Assembly: GCF_008084145.1 (NCBI RefSeq)
Contig: NZ_VSDO01000001.1
Span: 62,001 to 126,000 of the forward strand
DNA length: 64,000 nucleotides
Origin: Paenibacillus faecis
GTDB lineage: Bacteria > Bacillota > Bacilli > Paenibacillales > Paenibacillaceae
Direction: 5' to 3'
Shown here: positions 25,735-36,165 of the stretch, piece by piece
Layout of the letters: every line of letters starts with the position of its first letter
How positions within the stretch are numbered: position 1 is the stretch's first letter
Position numbers and translations under genes: made by a program
The notes under the pieces: generated by a model
What the model was told of the DNA's origin: nothing
The model's database searches: none
Seen by the model: only the letters and a program-made list of their open reading frames with translations

Positions 25735-25779
25735 GCTGCATATTCACCCCCTATAATATAGACGCGGGAACTCCCCGTT

Positions 25780-26628
25780 TTATCCCTTCAGCCCGCTGGT
25801 GCTCATCCCTTGCACAATTTGTTTTTGGAAGATAAAGAATACCATCACGACCGGAACCAGACTCACGATGGACATGGCGAACATGGCGCCCCAATTGGAG
25901 GCGGACTCGCTGTCCAGGAACATTTTTAAAGCCATCGAAACGGTATATTTCTCCGGCGAATTTAGGTACAAGACCGGGCCGAGCAAATCCTCCCAACGCC
26001 AGTAGAACGAGAAAATGGCGGCGGTCGCCAAAGAAGATTTAATGAGCGGCATAATGATTTGCAGATACAATCTGAATTTCCCGCACCCGTCGATCGTGGC
26101 CGCTTCGTCCAGTTCCTTGGGAATCGTCCGGATAAACTGCACCATCAGAAATATAAAGAACGGCATGCCGAAAAAGGTAGGGACCACGATCGGTAAAATC
26201 GTGTTCAGCCAGCCGAGCTTGGTGAAAATGATATACTGCGGCACCAGTACGACATCATGCGGCAGCATCAGGGTCATCATCATGAGGGCGAACCAGAGGC
26301 CGCGCCCCCGGAATTTCAACCTGCCGAAGCCGAAGGCGATCAGCGAGGAAGAGAGGACCGCCCCGATCGTCGAGATGACCACGATGACCATGGAGTTGCC
26401 AATGTAATGCCAAAAAGGATATCCCGCCGTTCCGGCCCAGCCTGCGGCATAATTGCTCCAAATCCAGCTGTCCGGAATCAACCGGTTGGCCGTTACAAAG
26501 ATCGTCCGGCTTTCTTTGAAAGAACTGAACAACATCCACAGCACGGGGTACAGCATCAGAAAGGCTAGCGCGGCAACGAACACGTGATATACCGGCCATT
26601 TTGCAGCTTTCCAGGTTCGCATCGTCAC
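25780..26628 (-). CDS. yesQ: CUT1 ABC sugar permease, MalG type (YesQ-like)
   Basis: 282 residues, six membrane helices, and the EAA loop [23 protein letters not shown]. It ends [12 protein letters not shown] as MalG-type permeases do. Its start overlaps the end of the preceding permease by 4 bases. Second membrane subunit of the importer whose binding protein is encoded two genes upstream. Confidence 0.92.
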   Translation of the reverse strand: MTMRTWKAAKWPVYHVFVAALAFLMLYPVLWMLFSSFKESRTIFVTANRLIPDSWIWSNYAAGWAGTAGYPFWHYIGNSMVIVVISTIGAVLSSSLIAFGFGRLKFRGRGLWFALMMMTLMLPHDVVLVPQYIIFTKLGWLNTILPIVVPTFFGMPFFIFLMVQFIRTIPKELDEAATIDGCGKFRLYLQIIMPLIKSSLATAAIFSFYWRWEDLLGPVLYLNSPEKYTVSMALKMFLDSESASNWGAMFAMSIVSLVPVVMVFFIFQKQIVQGMSTSGLKG

Positions 26629-27527
26629 TTCCCTCCCTCATTTTCATAGAACACCCAGAACCGGGACGTCAGGAACAAAACCGCCGTCAACAAACTGACG
26701 ATCAACAACATTACCCATGCCATCGCGGACGCGTAGCCCATGTTGTTGAACATAAAGGCCTGCCGGAACAAATACAGCGAATACAGCATCGTACCTTCCA
26801 TCGGTCCGCCTTCCCCTTTGGAAATAATGTAGGCCGGAACGAACGTCATAAAGGCGCTTATCGTCTGCATAATCAGGTTGAACAGAATAATCGGACTCAG
26901 CAGCGGCAGCGTAATGCGGAAAAACTTGCGCACCGGGTTCGCGCCGTCGACGCTGGCCGCCTCGTACATCTCGGGGGAAATATTTTTTAGCCCCGCCAAA
27001 AAAATCAGCATGGAAGAGCCGAACTGCCAGATCGACAAGGAGATCAGCATCACCAGCGCCGCGTCGGGATCGCCGAACCAACTGACCGGCCCGATGCCGA
27101 TGATCGTCAGGACATGGTTGATCACTCCCTCGTTGCTGAAAATATTCCGCCACATGATGGATACGGCCACACTTCCCCCGATGATCGACGGCAGATAATA
27201 GAGCGTTCGGTACGTGCCTACCATCCTGGAGCCCGTATTCAGAATCATGGCCACAAACAAGGCGAATACCAGCCTGAGCGGGACGCCGATGAAAACGTAA
27301 AGCAGCGTGACGCGGACCGAGTTCCAGTACTTCGGGTCGCCGAAAAACATCTTCTTGAAATTCTCCAGGCCGATCCATTCCGGCGCGGTAAACAAGTTGT
27401 AGCTGGTAAATGACATATACAGCGAAACGAACATCGGAATAAGCGTGAACGCGATGAAGCCGATGATAAACGGACTGATGAAAGCATATCCCGTCAGCTC
27501 GCTTCGCAAAGAAGAATACCGCCTCAA
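26625..27527 (-). CDS. yesP: CUT1 ABC sugar permease, MalF type (YesP-like)
   Basis: 300 residues with six membrane helices; EAA loop [24 protein letters not shown]. The N-terminus [21 protein letters not shown] is typical of short MalF-type permeases. Lies 48 bases after the binding protein gene. Confidence 0.92.
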   Translation of the reverse strand: MRRYSSLRSELTGYAFISPFIIGFIAFTLIPMFVSLYMSFTSYNLFTAPEWIGLENFKKMFFGDPKYWNSVRVTLLYVFIGVPLRLVFALFVAMILNTGSRMVGTYRTLYYLPSIIGGSVAVSIMWRNIFSNEGVINHVLTIIGIGPVSWFGDPDAALVMLISLSIWQFGSSMLIFLAGLKNISPEMYEAASVDGANPVRKFFRITLPLLSPIILFNLIMQTISAFMTFVPAYIISKGEGGPMEGTMLYSLYLFRQAFMFNNMGYASAMAWVMLLIVSLLTAVLFLTSRFWVFYENEGGK

Positions 27528-27575
27528 GTCGAATCCCTCCCTTGCGGAAAGCCCCCGTTTCCGGGAGCCGCTGCG

Positions 27576-28859
27576 CTATTTGTTTTTGGCCAGGACGGCG
27601 TTCGCGCTGTCGCGGAAGGTTTTGGCCGCCTGCTCCGCCGTAATCTTTCCGAAGTTGAGTTCCTCCACGATATCCGTCAGGGAAGCGATCACCTCAGGCG
27701 AACCGACCGGCGGCGGCGGGCTCATCGGCGAAGCCTTCGGCTCCATGGCCGCAACGAAGTCGAACACCTGACGGGTCGGTTCGCTTAACTCCGAAGCAAT
27801 GGCCTCCTTGATTTTGCCGGAAATCGGCACCCCGCGTTCCCCCTTAATCAGCTTGTTGGCTTCCACGTCATTCACCCAAAAATCGATAAACTTGGCCGCC
27901 TCTTCCTTATGCTTGGAATTGGAAGTCACGGCCCAATACATACTTGGCTGCATATACAGCCCTTTCTCCATATCCGGTCCCGGCATCGGCGCGATTTCAA
28001 GCGGACGGTTCGCCACCTGCTGCAGGGCGACGAATTGATTGGACCACTGCCAGATCCCGATTCCCTTGCCTTTAACCAGTTCCGATTCTTCAATAATGCC
28101 TTTGGTCTGGTTGGTCAGATCCGGCGACGGAGCGGCTCCCTTCTCGATTAGACGGGCCATGCGCCCGAAGAAATCCACGAACAAAGCGTCGTCCTCATAC
28201 CCGAGAGCCGTCCCGTCGGCGTTATACAAGGATTGTCCCTTGGTGCGGAGATAATAATGGAAGAAGATATCGGGGGCTACACCGCTGTCAAAATAAATCT
28301 TGTTCGCGGCCGCTTGAAGCGCGGTCTTCTCGTAGGTATCCCAGGTCATCTCCTCCGGCAGCGAGTCGATCCCCGCCTTTTTCAGAGTGGCCGGGTCATA
28401 ATGGAAACCGAGCACATTTACCCCGGAAGGGATACCGTACTGTTTGCCGTTAACCACCCCCGTGCTGATCACGTTCTCGCTGACATCGCCTAGATTGATC
28501 TGCTTGCCGGCATAAGGGGCCAAATCCTCCAACTGGCCGTTTTTGGCGTACTGGCTAATATAGGAAATATCCATTTGAACGATATCGGGCAGCTGGTTGG
28601 CCGCCGCTTGAGGGGCCAGCTTCTTCCAGTAATCATCGAACGAAGCGTACTCCACGTCCACTTTGACGTTCGGGTTCTTCTCCATATACAGATCGATGAC
28701 TTTTTGCGTGTACTCGTGCCGCGTATCCGAACCCCACCAGGCGATCCGCAGGGTAGTCTGACCATCGGCCGACGAGCCCCCCTTTCCTCCGCCCGAGCTG
28801 CAGGCCGTGGCCATCGCCAACAAAAGTGCAAGTACGATCCATTTTCCCTTCTTTCTCAT
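27576..28859 (-). CDS. yesO: extracellular sugar-binding lipoprotein (YesO-like)
   Basis: 427 residues from ATG 28859, five bases after AAAGGGAGAG; the in-frame GTG at 28877 overlaps that site. Lipobox AMATACSSG gives a membrane-anchored binding protein. TTLRIAWWGSDTRHEYTQ, VDVEYASFDDYWKKLAPQAAAN and the C-terminal half match cluster-1 sugar-binding proteins. In Bacillus YesOPQ imports rhamnogalacturonan-derived oligosaccharides. No ATPase is encoded here; a shared MsmX-type ATPase elsewhere is expected for such systems. Confidence 0.92.
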   Translation of the reverse strand: MRKKGKWIVLALLLAMATACSSGGGKGGSSADGQTTLRIAWWGSDTRHEYTQKVIDLYMEKNPNVKVDVEYASFDDYWKKLAPQAAANQLPDIVQMDISYISQYAKNGQLEDLAPYAGKQINLGDVSENVISTGVVNGKQYGIPSGVNVLGFHYDPATLKKAGIDSLPEEMTWDTYEKTALQAAANKIYFDSGVAPDIFFHYYLRTKGQSLYNADGTALGYEDDALFVDFFGRMARLIEKGAAPSPDLTNQTKGIIEESELVKGKGIGIWQWSNQFVALQQVANRPLEIAPMPGPDMEKGLYMQPSMYWAVTSNSKHKEEAAKFIDFWVNDVEANKLIKGERGVPISGKIKEAIASELSEPTRQVFDFVAAMEPKASPMSPPPPVGSPEVIASLTDIVEELNFGKITAEQAAKTFRDSANAVLAKNK

Positions 28860-28890
28860 GCCATCTCTCCCTTTCACGTTGATTTCGCGA

Positions 28891-28911
28891 ATATTATGAC
28901 AGCGCTTCCAA
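28891..28911 (-). promoter_or_regulatory. cre box and -10 element of the yesO-like operon
   Basis: Minus-strand TTGGAAGCGCTGTCA (28911-28897) fits WTGNAANCGNWNNCW at every position and is followed directly by TAATAT (28896-28891), a likely -10. A site here would block RNA polymerase, so catabolite repression by CcpA is predicted. Confidence 0.7.
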
Positions 28912-28995
28912 ATTGGCTATACCGTCATTTTCGCAAAAGTACGCTTCCGGTTGAATACAAAAAACCGGCTTGATCGTTCAAAAAACAGAGGAGAC

Positions 28996-30234
28996 TCACC
29001 TCTCCTCCGTTTCGCACTTTCGGTACTCCGTCGGAGTCATTCCCGTCCATTTTTTAAAGACCTGGCTAAAATATTGGGCATTTCCGCCGAACCCGTAGTT
29101 TTCGGCCAACTCGAACACTTTTACATCCCCGTCTCTGCGAATCTGCTCGCATGCCCGTTCGATCCGGTATCGGTTCAAGTAATGGGAGAAGTTCTCGCCC
29201 GTCCCTTTTTTAAACATCTTTCCGAGATAATCCGGGTTCATATAGAGCATCTGTTGGGCTACGCCGTTCAGGGTCAGGTTCGCCTCCCGATAGTGGCGGG
29301 TTACAATTTCGATCATCTTCTCCACGACCGAGGTATGACGGCTTGACATGGTATCCTCTTGTACGATCAGCTGCCCCCCGCCGAGTCCGTATGAACGGTC
29401 CAGACACAGCAGCGCCTGTTTATACAGCTGCCGGGAATGGACGATACGGTCGGCTTCGCTTAGAACCGCCGTCACTTCCAGTTTGTACAGCCGGGTGAAC
29501 GTATTTCTGGCCAGATCGACCTCGGCCTTTAGCCGGTCCAGGTCGGTGTGATCGGACAACAGGAGCAGCAGATTTCCCTCCAGGGTCGTACTCATCAGCG
29601 CGTTTGGCAGGAAGTCGCCGGCGATATTTTTTAGAGCGAACAGATGGCTGAAGTCGTAGCCGCCCGCAATCCGCAATAGCAGCAGCCGAATCGGATGGTC
29701 CTCCAGTTCCAGATTGAACATTTCCTGATAGTACTTGACTTCCAGGGGACCGTACGTCCGGTTCGTAATGAACTCGAGCAAAACCTGTTCTTTCACATGA
29801 GGCAGAACGCGCTGGAAGCGCTGTTTGATCTGTCCTTCCTCCATCTCCTGCCGCTCCATTCGCCGTCTTTCCTGAAGGAGCTCCGCTAAAGCACTCTGAA
29901 TCTGGTTCTCGTTGCAGGGCTTCAATAAATAATGTTTAACCCCATACCGCATCGCCCGGCGGGCGTAATCAAACTCCCTGTAACCGGACAGCATGATAAA
30001 CCGCGTTCGAGGATATGCGGCCGAAGCTTGCTCGATCAGGCCGAGACCGTCCAGGCCCGGCATAGAAATATCCGTGATTACGACATCGGGCCGGGAATGG
30101 CTCATCTTGTCCAAAGCTTCCAGACCGTTTTTGGCCGTATCCACCAGCTCGGCGCCGACGGCTTCCCAGTCGACCACCAGGGACATCCCCTCCAAAATAA
30201 CACGCTCGTCATCCACCAACATGACTTTGTACAT
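28996..30234 (-). CDS. yesN: AraC-type response regulator (YesN-like)
   Basis: 412 residues: receiver domain 1-120 with DDE at 8-10, phospho-Asp in VVITDISMPGLDG (about 55), Thr/Ser in IMLSGY and Lys in YLLKPC; a linker; and two AraC helix-turn-helix motifs at about 310-405 (LTLNGVAQQMLYMNPDYLGKMFKK and VFELAENYGFGGNAQYFSQVFKK). It would activate the importer operon downstream. The start overlaps the end of the kinase gene by 26 bases. Confidence 0.93.
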   Translation of the reverse strand: MYKVMLVDDERVILEGMSLVVDWEAVGAELVDTAKNGLEALDKMSHSRPDVVITDISMPGLDGLGLIEQASAAYPRTRFIMLSGYREFDYARRAMRYGVKHYLLKPCNENQIQSALAELLQERRRMERQEMEEGQIKQRFQRVLPHVKEQVLLEFITNRTYGPLEVKYYQEMFNLELEDHPIRLLLLRIAGGYDFSHLFALKNIAGDFLPNALMSTTLEGNLLLLLSDHTDLDRLKAEVDLARNTFTRLYKLEVTAVLSEADRIVHSRQLYKQALLCLDRSYGLGGGQLIVQEDTMSSRHTSVVEKMIEIVTRHYREANLTLNGVAQQMLYMNPDYLGKMFKKGTGENFSHYLNRYRIERACEQIRRDGDVKVFELAENYGFGGNAQYFSQVFKKWTGMTPTEYRKCETEER

Positions 30235-31996
30235 CGGTCACTCCCTCCTCGATCCAAGGTATGCGGATTGTCACGGTCGTTCCTTCTCCAGAGCGGCTTT
30301 CGATGTGAAACACCCCCGCTTCGCCGTAGGCCAGCTTGAGGCGTTCCCGAATGTTGGTCAGGCCGATTCCCTGTCCCCGGGTCCGGACGTTTCCGACACG
30401 CAGCTGCTCCAAAAATTCGGCGGTCATTCCCGGGCCGTTGTCCTTCACCTCTAAAATGACCCGCTTGCCTTCGGTCGTCACCCGAATTCGAATTTGGCAG
30501 GGCTCGACCCGGGGCTCCAATCCGTAATGGATCGCATTTTCCACTAGCGGCTGCAGGATAAGCTTAGGGATAAGGGCGGCGGTGGAGGCGGAGTCCACCT
30601 CCATCTCGAAATCCAGCCTCTCCTCATAACGAAAACGCTGAATGATCACATAATTTCGCACGATATCCAGCTCCTTCTCCAGCGTGATCCATTTTTCAGA
30701 CATATTGGAGGAATTCCTTAACAGGAAACCTAAAGCCTCCACCATTTCGGAGATTTGGCGCTGTTTATGCATTTTGGCCAACCAGTTGATCGATTCCAGC
30801 GTATTGTACAAAAAATGCGGATTAATCTGCGCCTGCAGCGCCTTAAGCTCCGTCTCCCGGATCACCAGCTGCTTGGCGTAGTTCTCGTAAATCAGCTCGC
30901 GAATCCGCTGCATCATCATCATAAAAGTACGGTAGAGTTGGCCTACTTCGTCCTGGAGGGAGCCGGGAAGGGGACCGAGGGCCGCCTCCTCGAGTTTGTC
31001 CAGATCCCCCTTTTCGATCTTGCGCATCTTCTTGATCAATAGCGCGATCGGGCTGGTGATGCTGCGGGCAAATCGGGCGCCGACAGTCAGCGCCGTCAAC
31101 AGAATCGCCACGAAAATGACGATCACGAGCCGCTTCACCCATTGAGTCTGCTTGAACATTTCGTCGAAGGGCGTCATGTAAAAATACACCCAATTCGTAT
31201 ACGTGGAGAAGGTCCGCGCCACGAAGTAGCGCCCCTGTGCGAAATGCGCGATCCCGTAAGGCTCCGTCCGGTTCATCTCGGACAAAATCTCCCTTTGATC
31301 CACCGGGGAATCCGACGGGTAGACCACCTCCGTGCCGTCGCTGATGACCAGCCGGGAGCCTTCCCCCGGCTCCTGCATCTGGTCCTCCACGATCCGGTCG
31401 ACCCGAATGCGGATCACCAGCGTGCCGAGCTGCTCCAGCGTAAAGGCTCCCTCCGTAAATGACCGGATTTGCCGGACCGACAGCAGCCGGGCCTGACGGT
31501 CTCCCCCGGTGTACCAGGAATTGGAGCCGGCGTGCTGTTGTCCGAGCGATACGAGCTCAGGGAGCATGGAAACCGGAAGCCCTTCCCGGTTGCCCGCGGC
31601 CATAACCGTATTCTCATTGTCGATCAGCAGCATGGAATAAACGTATTTCTCCGATCCGGCGTATGCGACGAGGCGGTTGGTGATCTTTTTGCGGAGGGCC
31701 GTTTTGGCATAAGCCGTGTCTGCTTTCGCAAGCTCCAGCAAATACCTCTGCAGTTGTTCGTCGGACATCACTTTAAACGAGAGATTCGCCATTTCCCGCA
31801 GTTGGTTTTCAATCCCCACCGAGGACAGATTCAAAACCTGGGAGGATTTCTCGTAGATTTGTCTGTCGTAAATCTGGAATACGTATTGAAGCACGGACAA
31901 GTAAAAGCCAAAGCAAAACAGCATTAAAAGCGAAATAAGAAGGATCATCTTACGATGAATCGGCAAACGATTGAAAGCGCTTTTAACTTTGTTCAT
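30209..31996 (-). CDS. yesM: sensor histidine kinase (YesM-like)
   Basis: 595 residues from ATG 31996 after AAGGAG. Membrane helices near 18-40 and 285-310 enclose an extracellular dCache-like sensor domain; then HAMP, the His-kinase motif ALQAQINPHFLYNTLESINW, and the HATPase with PLVENAIHYGLEP and DNGPGM. This LytS/YesM class works with AraC-type response regulators. It probably senses pectin-derived sugar or the loaded binding protein. A cre-like sequence lies within its first codons. Confidence 0.93.
   Translation of the reverse strand: MNKVKSAFNRLPIHRKMILLISLLMLFCFGFYLSVLQYVFQIYDRQIYEKSSQVLNLSSVGIENQLREMANLSFKVMSDEQLQRYLLELAKADTAYAKTALRKKITNRLVAYAGSEKYVYSMLLIDNENTVMAAGNREGLPVSMLPELVSLGQQHAGSNSWYTGGDRQARLLSVRQIRSFTEGAFTLEQLGTLVIRIRVDRIVEDQMQEPGEGSRLVISDGTEVVYPSDSPVDQREILSEMNRTEPYGIAHFAQGRYFVARTFSTYTNWVYFYMTPFDEMFKQTQWVKRLVIVIFVAILLTALTVGARFARSITSPIALLIKKMRKIEKGDLDKLEEAALGPLPGSLQDEVGQLYRTFMMMMQRIRELIYENYAKQLVIRETELKALQAQINPHFLYNTLESINWLAKMHKQRQISEMVEALGFLLRNSSNMSEKWITLEKELDIVRNYVIIQRFRYEERLDFEMEVDSASTAALIPKLILQPLVENAIHYGLEPRVEPCQIRIRVTTEGKRVILEVKDNGPGMTAEFLEQLRVGNVRTRGQGIGLTNIRERLKLAYGEAGVFHIESRSGEGTTVTIRIPWIEEGVTDVQSHVGG
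31971..31985. promoter_or_regulatory. cre-like site at the start of the kinase gene
   Basis: TTGAAAGCGCTTTTA matches 14 of 15 positions of the cre consensus in plus orientation. It lies inside the first ten codons of the yesM-like gene, where it could act as a roadblock; chance occurrence is possible. Confidence 0.45.
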
Positions 31997-32039
31997 CCCA
32001 ATGGCTCCTTCGAAGGATTGAAATGAAAACAACTGCTGC

Positions 32040-32972
32040 TTACAAATAATTCTCCACTTCCTGCACGTATTTCCGCCGCACATCACCCAATTCTTGTTCG
32101 ACCCGACGTGTGGCCGACTCCAGCCCGTTGACCGCTTTATTTACCTCGGCCAAACGCAGCTTCACCTGATCATGCAGTTCATGGATCCGCCCCTGGACGA
32201 GCCAATCGGCGATCAGTCCGTCAAAGAAATAATCGGAGAAGCGGAGAACTCCCGAAATCTCCAGCCCTGAAGTAAAATCGCTGCCGCCTACATCCTGGAG
32301 TTCCTTTTCGAAGCGGCGCAAGTTCGTCTGGGCCGCATACATATGCTCTAGGGCTTCATCGAGCCGGCTATGCTTGAGATGCGTGGACAGCATGCCCCCG
32401 CCAAGCATGTCATAGGTTCCCCAATTTCTGGCTGACCGCAAGTCTTCCTCCGCCAGCTCCAGGTCGTGCCGTACGGATTGCCCCGCACGAATCGCTTCTT
32501 CCAGCTCTCTCAACTCCACGGTCAGAACAGCCTGCCGTTCGGCCGACTCCCGAAGCGGCTCGTTGTTCTCAAGAACGATCTTCTCTTTGGCTTCAAAAAT
32601 CGCATCGTATTCCCGTTTCCAGTTACGGACTGCCCCCAACTGGCGTTCGAGAAAGGCGATTTGTTCCCGCGTATCCCGAACGGCCCGATCGGCTTCCTCG
32701 TATTTCAGCCGGGCCGAGATCACCTCCCGCTCCTCCTTGTCGAGCTTCTCCGCTTTTTTACCCGTCATCGTAAACAGCAAATTGGTCAAGGACATTCCCG
32801 TTAAACGGGCCACATCCTCCTCTTCGCCCGCAAGCCGGCCAGCCGCGGCCTTTCTGGCCTGCTCCAAGCCGGACAACTCTTCCTGCAGCTTTTGGAGTCG
32901 ATGCTCCCATTTTTCTTTGCGGCGCCCCTTCTCCTTCACTTCCGCCAAACGCTCGTTCAGATTTTCAAACAT
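32040..32972 (-). CDS. coiled-coil protein of unknown function
   Basis: 310 residues, strongly helical and charged. Long heptad-like stretches cover about 5-165 and 260-305. The first 60 residues include RLTGMSLTNLLFTMTGKK, a less charged segment. No membrane span, signal peptide or enzyme motif. I do not recognise a named family, though it looks like a conserved protein and not a chance frame. It lies 32 bases after a membrane protein gene and 43 before the kinase. Confidence 0.7.
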   Translation of the reverse strand: MFENLNERLAEVKEKGRRKEKWEHRLQKLQEELSGLEQARKAAAGRLAGEEEDVARLTGMSLTNLLFTMTGKKAEKLDKEEREVISARLKYEEADRAVRDTREQIAFLERQLGAVRNWKREYDAIFEAKEKIVLENNEPLRESAERQAVLTVELRELEEAIRAGQSVRHDLELAEEDLRSARNWGTYDMLGGGMLSTHLKHSRLDEALEHMYAAQTNLRRFEKELQDVGGSDFTSGLEISGVLRFSDYFFDGLIADWLVQGRIHELHDQVKLRLAEVNKAVNGLESATRRVEQELGDVRRKYVQEVENYL

Positions 32973-33004
32973 TGGGATCCCCCTCTTGTCCGGAAAAATA
33001 AAAT

Positions 33005-33565
33005 TTAACTTCTTGGATTAAACGGATGTTCCAACTCTCTCCCCGCTCTTCGCATCACCATAAAGATCAAGAAATAAGCCACGATGGAACACATCGTCAT
33101 AAGTTGAATCCACGGTTCGATATCGACATAGCGTGCAACCGGCACAGCCGCCAAATACGCGGCGGTGCTGCCGAAATAGAGACGCCAGCGGAAACGCAGC
33201 GATGAAGCCAGATCGCTTCTTCCCCTCAGCAACGCTAGTTCCCTTGTTCCCAAGCAAAGGCTATAGAACAACACAAGCTGCAGTAAACCGGAGGCATAAT
33301 CCAGAACCGGATCGTCATTCGGCAACAAACCGGATGCGTCCGCTTTGAAGTAAAGTGGACGAAAAAAAGTGACTGCCGAAATGACGACAAGCAAACCCGC
33401 AGCATAACATCCCCAACGAAACACCTTTTCCTTCCGGCGAAGGGCCTTCAACTCGTGGAAAATTAACAGATATCCGAGAGGGTCCGGAAGCACATCAATG
33501 GGGGCGTGCAAATCCAGCAACACAAGCAGCATGCCGAAGGCGATCCGGTAAAAAACCAGCTTCAT
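33005..33565 (-). CDS. integral membrane protein of unknown function
   Basis: 186 residues with about five hydrophobic segments. It begins MKLVFYRIAFGMLLVLLDLHAPIDVLPDPLGYLLIF in the style of small Bacillales membrane proteins. No functional motif seen. Nine bases after the oxidoreductase stop codon, so likely cotranscribed. Confidence 0.72.
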   Translation of the reverse strand: MKLVFYRIAFGMLLVLLDLHAPIDVLPDPLGYLLIFHELKALRRKEKVFRWGCYAAGLLVVISAVTFFRPLYFKADASGLLPNDDPVLDYASGLLQLVLFYSLCLGTRELALLRGRSDLASSLRFRWRLYFGSTAAYLAAVPVARYVDIEPWIQLMTMCSIVAYFLIFMVMRRAGRELEHPFNPRS

Positions 33566-33574
33566 TAGCCGCCC

Positions 33575-34510
33575 CTACGCCTGTTGATCAAACGCAAAAG
33601 CGCCGACCGCCTCTGCCTGCCTAACGATAAGCTCACAAACCCGGTGGCTCTCCAGGGCATCCTTCGGAGAAATGGCTGGCGGCCTGTTCTCGCGTACACA
33701 GGCGATGAAATGCTCGACGATCGCAACAAATCCTCTGCGGAACAAAACCGAATCCCAATCCTTGAAGTGATGATGCCGCTCCCCTCCCGCCGAAAAATGC
33801 ACGGTTGTGTTGAGCCCATGTACCACCCATTTATTCCCCGGACTCATGACCTCCACAATTTCATCGTTGGCTCCCGAATCCCGGTTCATGATCCCCGTAC
33901 AAATAAAGCCGTCCCCTTGAAGCTGCAGCTGCACATGCACCAACTTCCCTTCCCGGACGCGGGTGAAAATCCCGGGCTCTTCGGTAATTGGGCCGGGGGC
34001 CAGGAAGCGGATCGTATCCACGACATGGATAAAATCGTCATATATGAAGCGGCGGGCGAAGTCCGGCGAGAACAGCCGGTTCTTTTGCAGCAAAATCGCG
34101 TGCCTGTCCCTTTGCTCCTCCAACGCGGCAAGCATCGGTGCAAAACGGCGGTTGAACCCGACCATCAGGATGCGGCCGGCCTGCTCCGCGAGCGCCGTAA
34201 GCCGTTCGGACTCCTCGTAATCATAAGATATCGGCTTGTCGATATAAACGTGAACTCCGCTCCGCAGCAATTGCTCGGCAATAAGGGCGTGCGACTCGGT
34301 CGACGCATGTATAAACGCCGCATCGATATTTAAGCCGATTAACTCTTCCACGCTCTGAACGGCCTCCGCTACCCGATACTTGGCCGCAAGCCTCCGCAAC
34401 GTCTCCCGATTTCGCGTGCAGAGTACCGGCTGGATGTCCTCCATTGCCGCAATAACCGGCAGATACGCCTTTTGGGCGATATCGCCGAGCCCGATAATTC
34501 CGATTCGCAT
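33575..34510 (-). CDS. Gfo/Idh/MocA-family oxidoreductase
   Basis: 311 residues from ATG 34510 with an AGGAGGAG ribosome site. The Rossmann motif is IGIIGLGDIAQKAYLP, the central EKP-type motif is replaced by YIDKPISYDYEE with the conserved Lys, and VGFNRRFAP follows. The family oxidises or reduces sugars or their derivatives with NAD(P). First gene of a same-strand run leading to the two-component system, so a sugar role fits. Confidence 0.88.
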   Translation of the reverse strand: MRIGIIGLGDIAQKAYLPVIAAMEDIQPVLCTRNRETLRRLAAKYRVAEAVQSVEELIGLNIDAAFIHASTESHALIAEQLLRSGVHVYIDKPISYDYEESERLTALAEQAGRILMVGFNRRFAPMLAALEEQRDRHAILLQKNRLFSPDFARRFIYDDFIHVVDTIRFLAPGPITEEPGIFTRVREGKLVHVQLQLQGDGFICTGIMNRDSGANDEIVEVMSPGNKWVVHGLNTTVHFSAGGERHHHFKDWDSVLFRRGFVAIVEHFIACVRENRPPAISPKDALESHRVCELIVRQAEAVGAFAFDQQA

Positions 34511-34643
34511 GAAGATTCTCCTCCTATGTAAAAAATTCCAAGTCCCTTTCATTTTGGCACACGGGTGAATCCGTGTAAACTCGCATGGAAATCATCGTGA
34601 AGTATTCGGGTGAGCATAACAATGAAGAATAGGGATGAAAAAA

Positions 34644-34686
34644 GCCGGAATAACTGGAATTATAAACGCCTTCCGTTATTTCCGGC
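34644..34686. repeat. isolated hairpin repeat
   Basis: GCCGGAATAACTGGAA (34644-34659) and TTCCGTTATTTCCGGC (34671-34686) form an imperfect 16-bp stem. No T-tract follows. The core AATAACTGGAA...TTCCGTTATT resembles the units of the four-hairpin repeat at 39 and 44-46 kb. Confidence 0.6.
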
Positions 34687-34774
34687 TATAGGATTTATTT
34701 GCTTTCCGTTACGGATCCCCCAAATCCCTAATGCCAGCGGGTGGCGTTCGGGTTGGAAACAACCGGGCAGAACT

Positions 34775-36067
34775 TTAAGAAGCGATCAGCAGCCACGCGT
34801 ATAGTCCCGATAGTGTTATCAACAGTGTCGGGACCGTCAGCAAAATGCCGGTTTTAAAATAACGGCCCCATGTAATCCGGACTCCTTTTTTGGCCAGAAC
34901 GTGCAGCCAAAGCAAGGTCGCCAGCGATCCGATCGGCGTAATCTTCGGCCCGAGATCCGAACCGATCACGTTGGCATAGATCAAGGCTTCTCGGATTAGA
35001 CCTTCGGTAGGGGTACTGTCGATAGCCAGCGCATCGATCATCACGGTAGGCAGGTTATTCATTACGGATGACAGAATGGCGGCCAGAAAACCCATTCCTA
35101 CCGTCGCGGTATACATTCCGCCCTCGGCAACCCGCTGAATCGCGGCGCCGAGATAATCGGTCAGACCTGCATTCCGAAGCCCGTAAACCACCACATACAT
35201 CCCGATGGAGAACACGACGATCGACCAAGGCGCCTCCTTGATCACGCGCCGGGTATGGACCGCGGGGCTGCGCCGGGTTGCCAGGATGAACAACAAGGCT
35301 ACGGCCCCTGCCGCCAAAGACACGGGAATTCCGATGAACTCGGCGGATAAATAGGCGGCCACCAGCAATCCAAGGATAAACCACGACAACCGGAACATCG
35401 CCGGATCCTTAACGGCTTCGCGCGGTTTTTTCAATTGCCGCAGATCATAGTCAGCCGGAATGTCTTTCCGAAAAAACAAATACAGGACCAGCATACTTGC
35501 GCCCAAAGAAACCAAGCTCGGCACAATCATGCGCGAGGCATATTCCGTAAAGCCGATGCCGAAATAATCGGCGGATACGATATTCACTAGATTGCTGACC
35601 ACCAGCGGCAAGGACGTTGTGTCGGCGATAAATCCGCCCGCCATGATAAACGGCAGCACTTTGCGTTCATCGAAGCGTAAGGCCCGAACCATCGCCAGGA
35701 CGATCGGGGTCAGGATCAAAGCCGCCCCGTCGTTGGCAAACAGTGCCGCGACGGCCGCCCCAAGCAGAATGACATAAATAAACATACGCCGCCCGCTTCC
35801 TCGAGCCAGCCTTGCCATGTGGAGCGCAGACCATTCGAAGAACCCGATCTCATCCAGCAAAATGGAGATGATGATAATGGCCACAAAGGCCAGCGTCGCA
35901 TTCCAGACAATCCGGGTCACGTCGCCGACATCGGCGAAACTGACAACCCCAAACATCAAAGCCAGTGCGGCCCCTCCGGCGGCAGACCAGCCGATGCCGA
36001 GTCCTCTCGGCTGCCAGATGACAAACACCAAAGTAATTAAAAATACGCCCCCTGCAATATACTCCAC
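34775..36067 (-). CDS. arsB: ArsB-type arsenite efflux transporter
   Basis: 430 residues with about 11-12 membrane helices. [54 protein letters not shown] and [22 protein letters not shown] are the repeated signatures of the ArsB/NhaD superfamily, closest to ArsB. It extrudes arsenite or antimonite using the proton gradient. GTG start at 36067. No arsR or arsC lies nearby, unlike a usual ars operon. Confidence 0.88.
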   Translation of the reverse strand: MEYIAGGVFLITLVFVIWQPRGLGIGWSAAGGAALALMFGVVSFADVGDVTRIVWNATLAFVAIIIISILLDEIGFFEWSALHMARLARGSGRRMFIYVILLGAAVAALFANDGAALILTPIVLAMVRALRFDERKVLPFIMAGGFIADTTSLPLVVSNLVNIVSADYFGIGFTEYASRMIVPSLVSLGASMLVLYLFFRKDIPADYDLRQLKKPREAVKDPAMFRLSWFILGLLVAAYLSAEFIGIPVSLAAGAVALLFILATRRSPAVHTRRVIKEAPWSIVVFSIGMYVVVYGLRNAGLTDYLGAAIQRVAEGGMYTATVGMGFLAAILSSVMNNLPTVMIDALAIDSTPTEGLIREALIYANVIGSDLGPKITPIGSLATLLWLHVLAKKGVRITWGRYFKTGILLTVPTLLITLSGLYAWLLIAS

Positions 36068-36129
36068 TCCAATTTCTCTCTCCCATCAAATACAGCAGTA
36101 AACAATTATTTAAAGGCCAACTTATACCC

Positions 36130-36157
36130 TAAAAACGGGCCTGCCGCAGCATGCCCG
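36130..36157 (-). terminator. terminator of the MFS exporter gene
   Basis: Minus-strand CGGGC(ATGCTGCGGCAG)GCCCG followed by five T. Confidence 0.7.
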
Positions 36158-36165
36158 CACCAACC

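Noticed and set aside
28925-28985. Terminator between the response regulator and the YesO-like gene
   Set aside because: The inverted repeat CCGGTT/AACCGG near 28948-28969 has its T-run in the loop, not after the stem.
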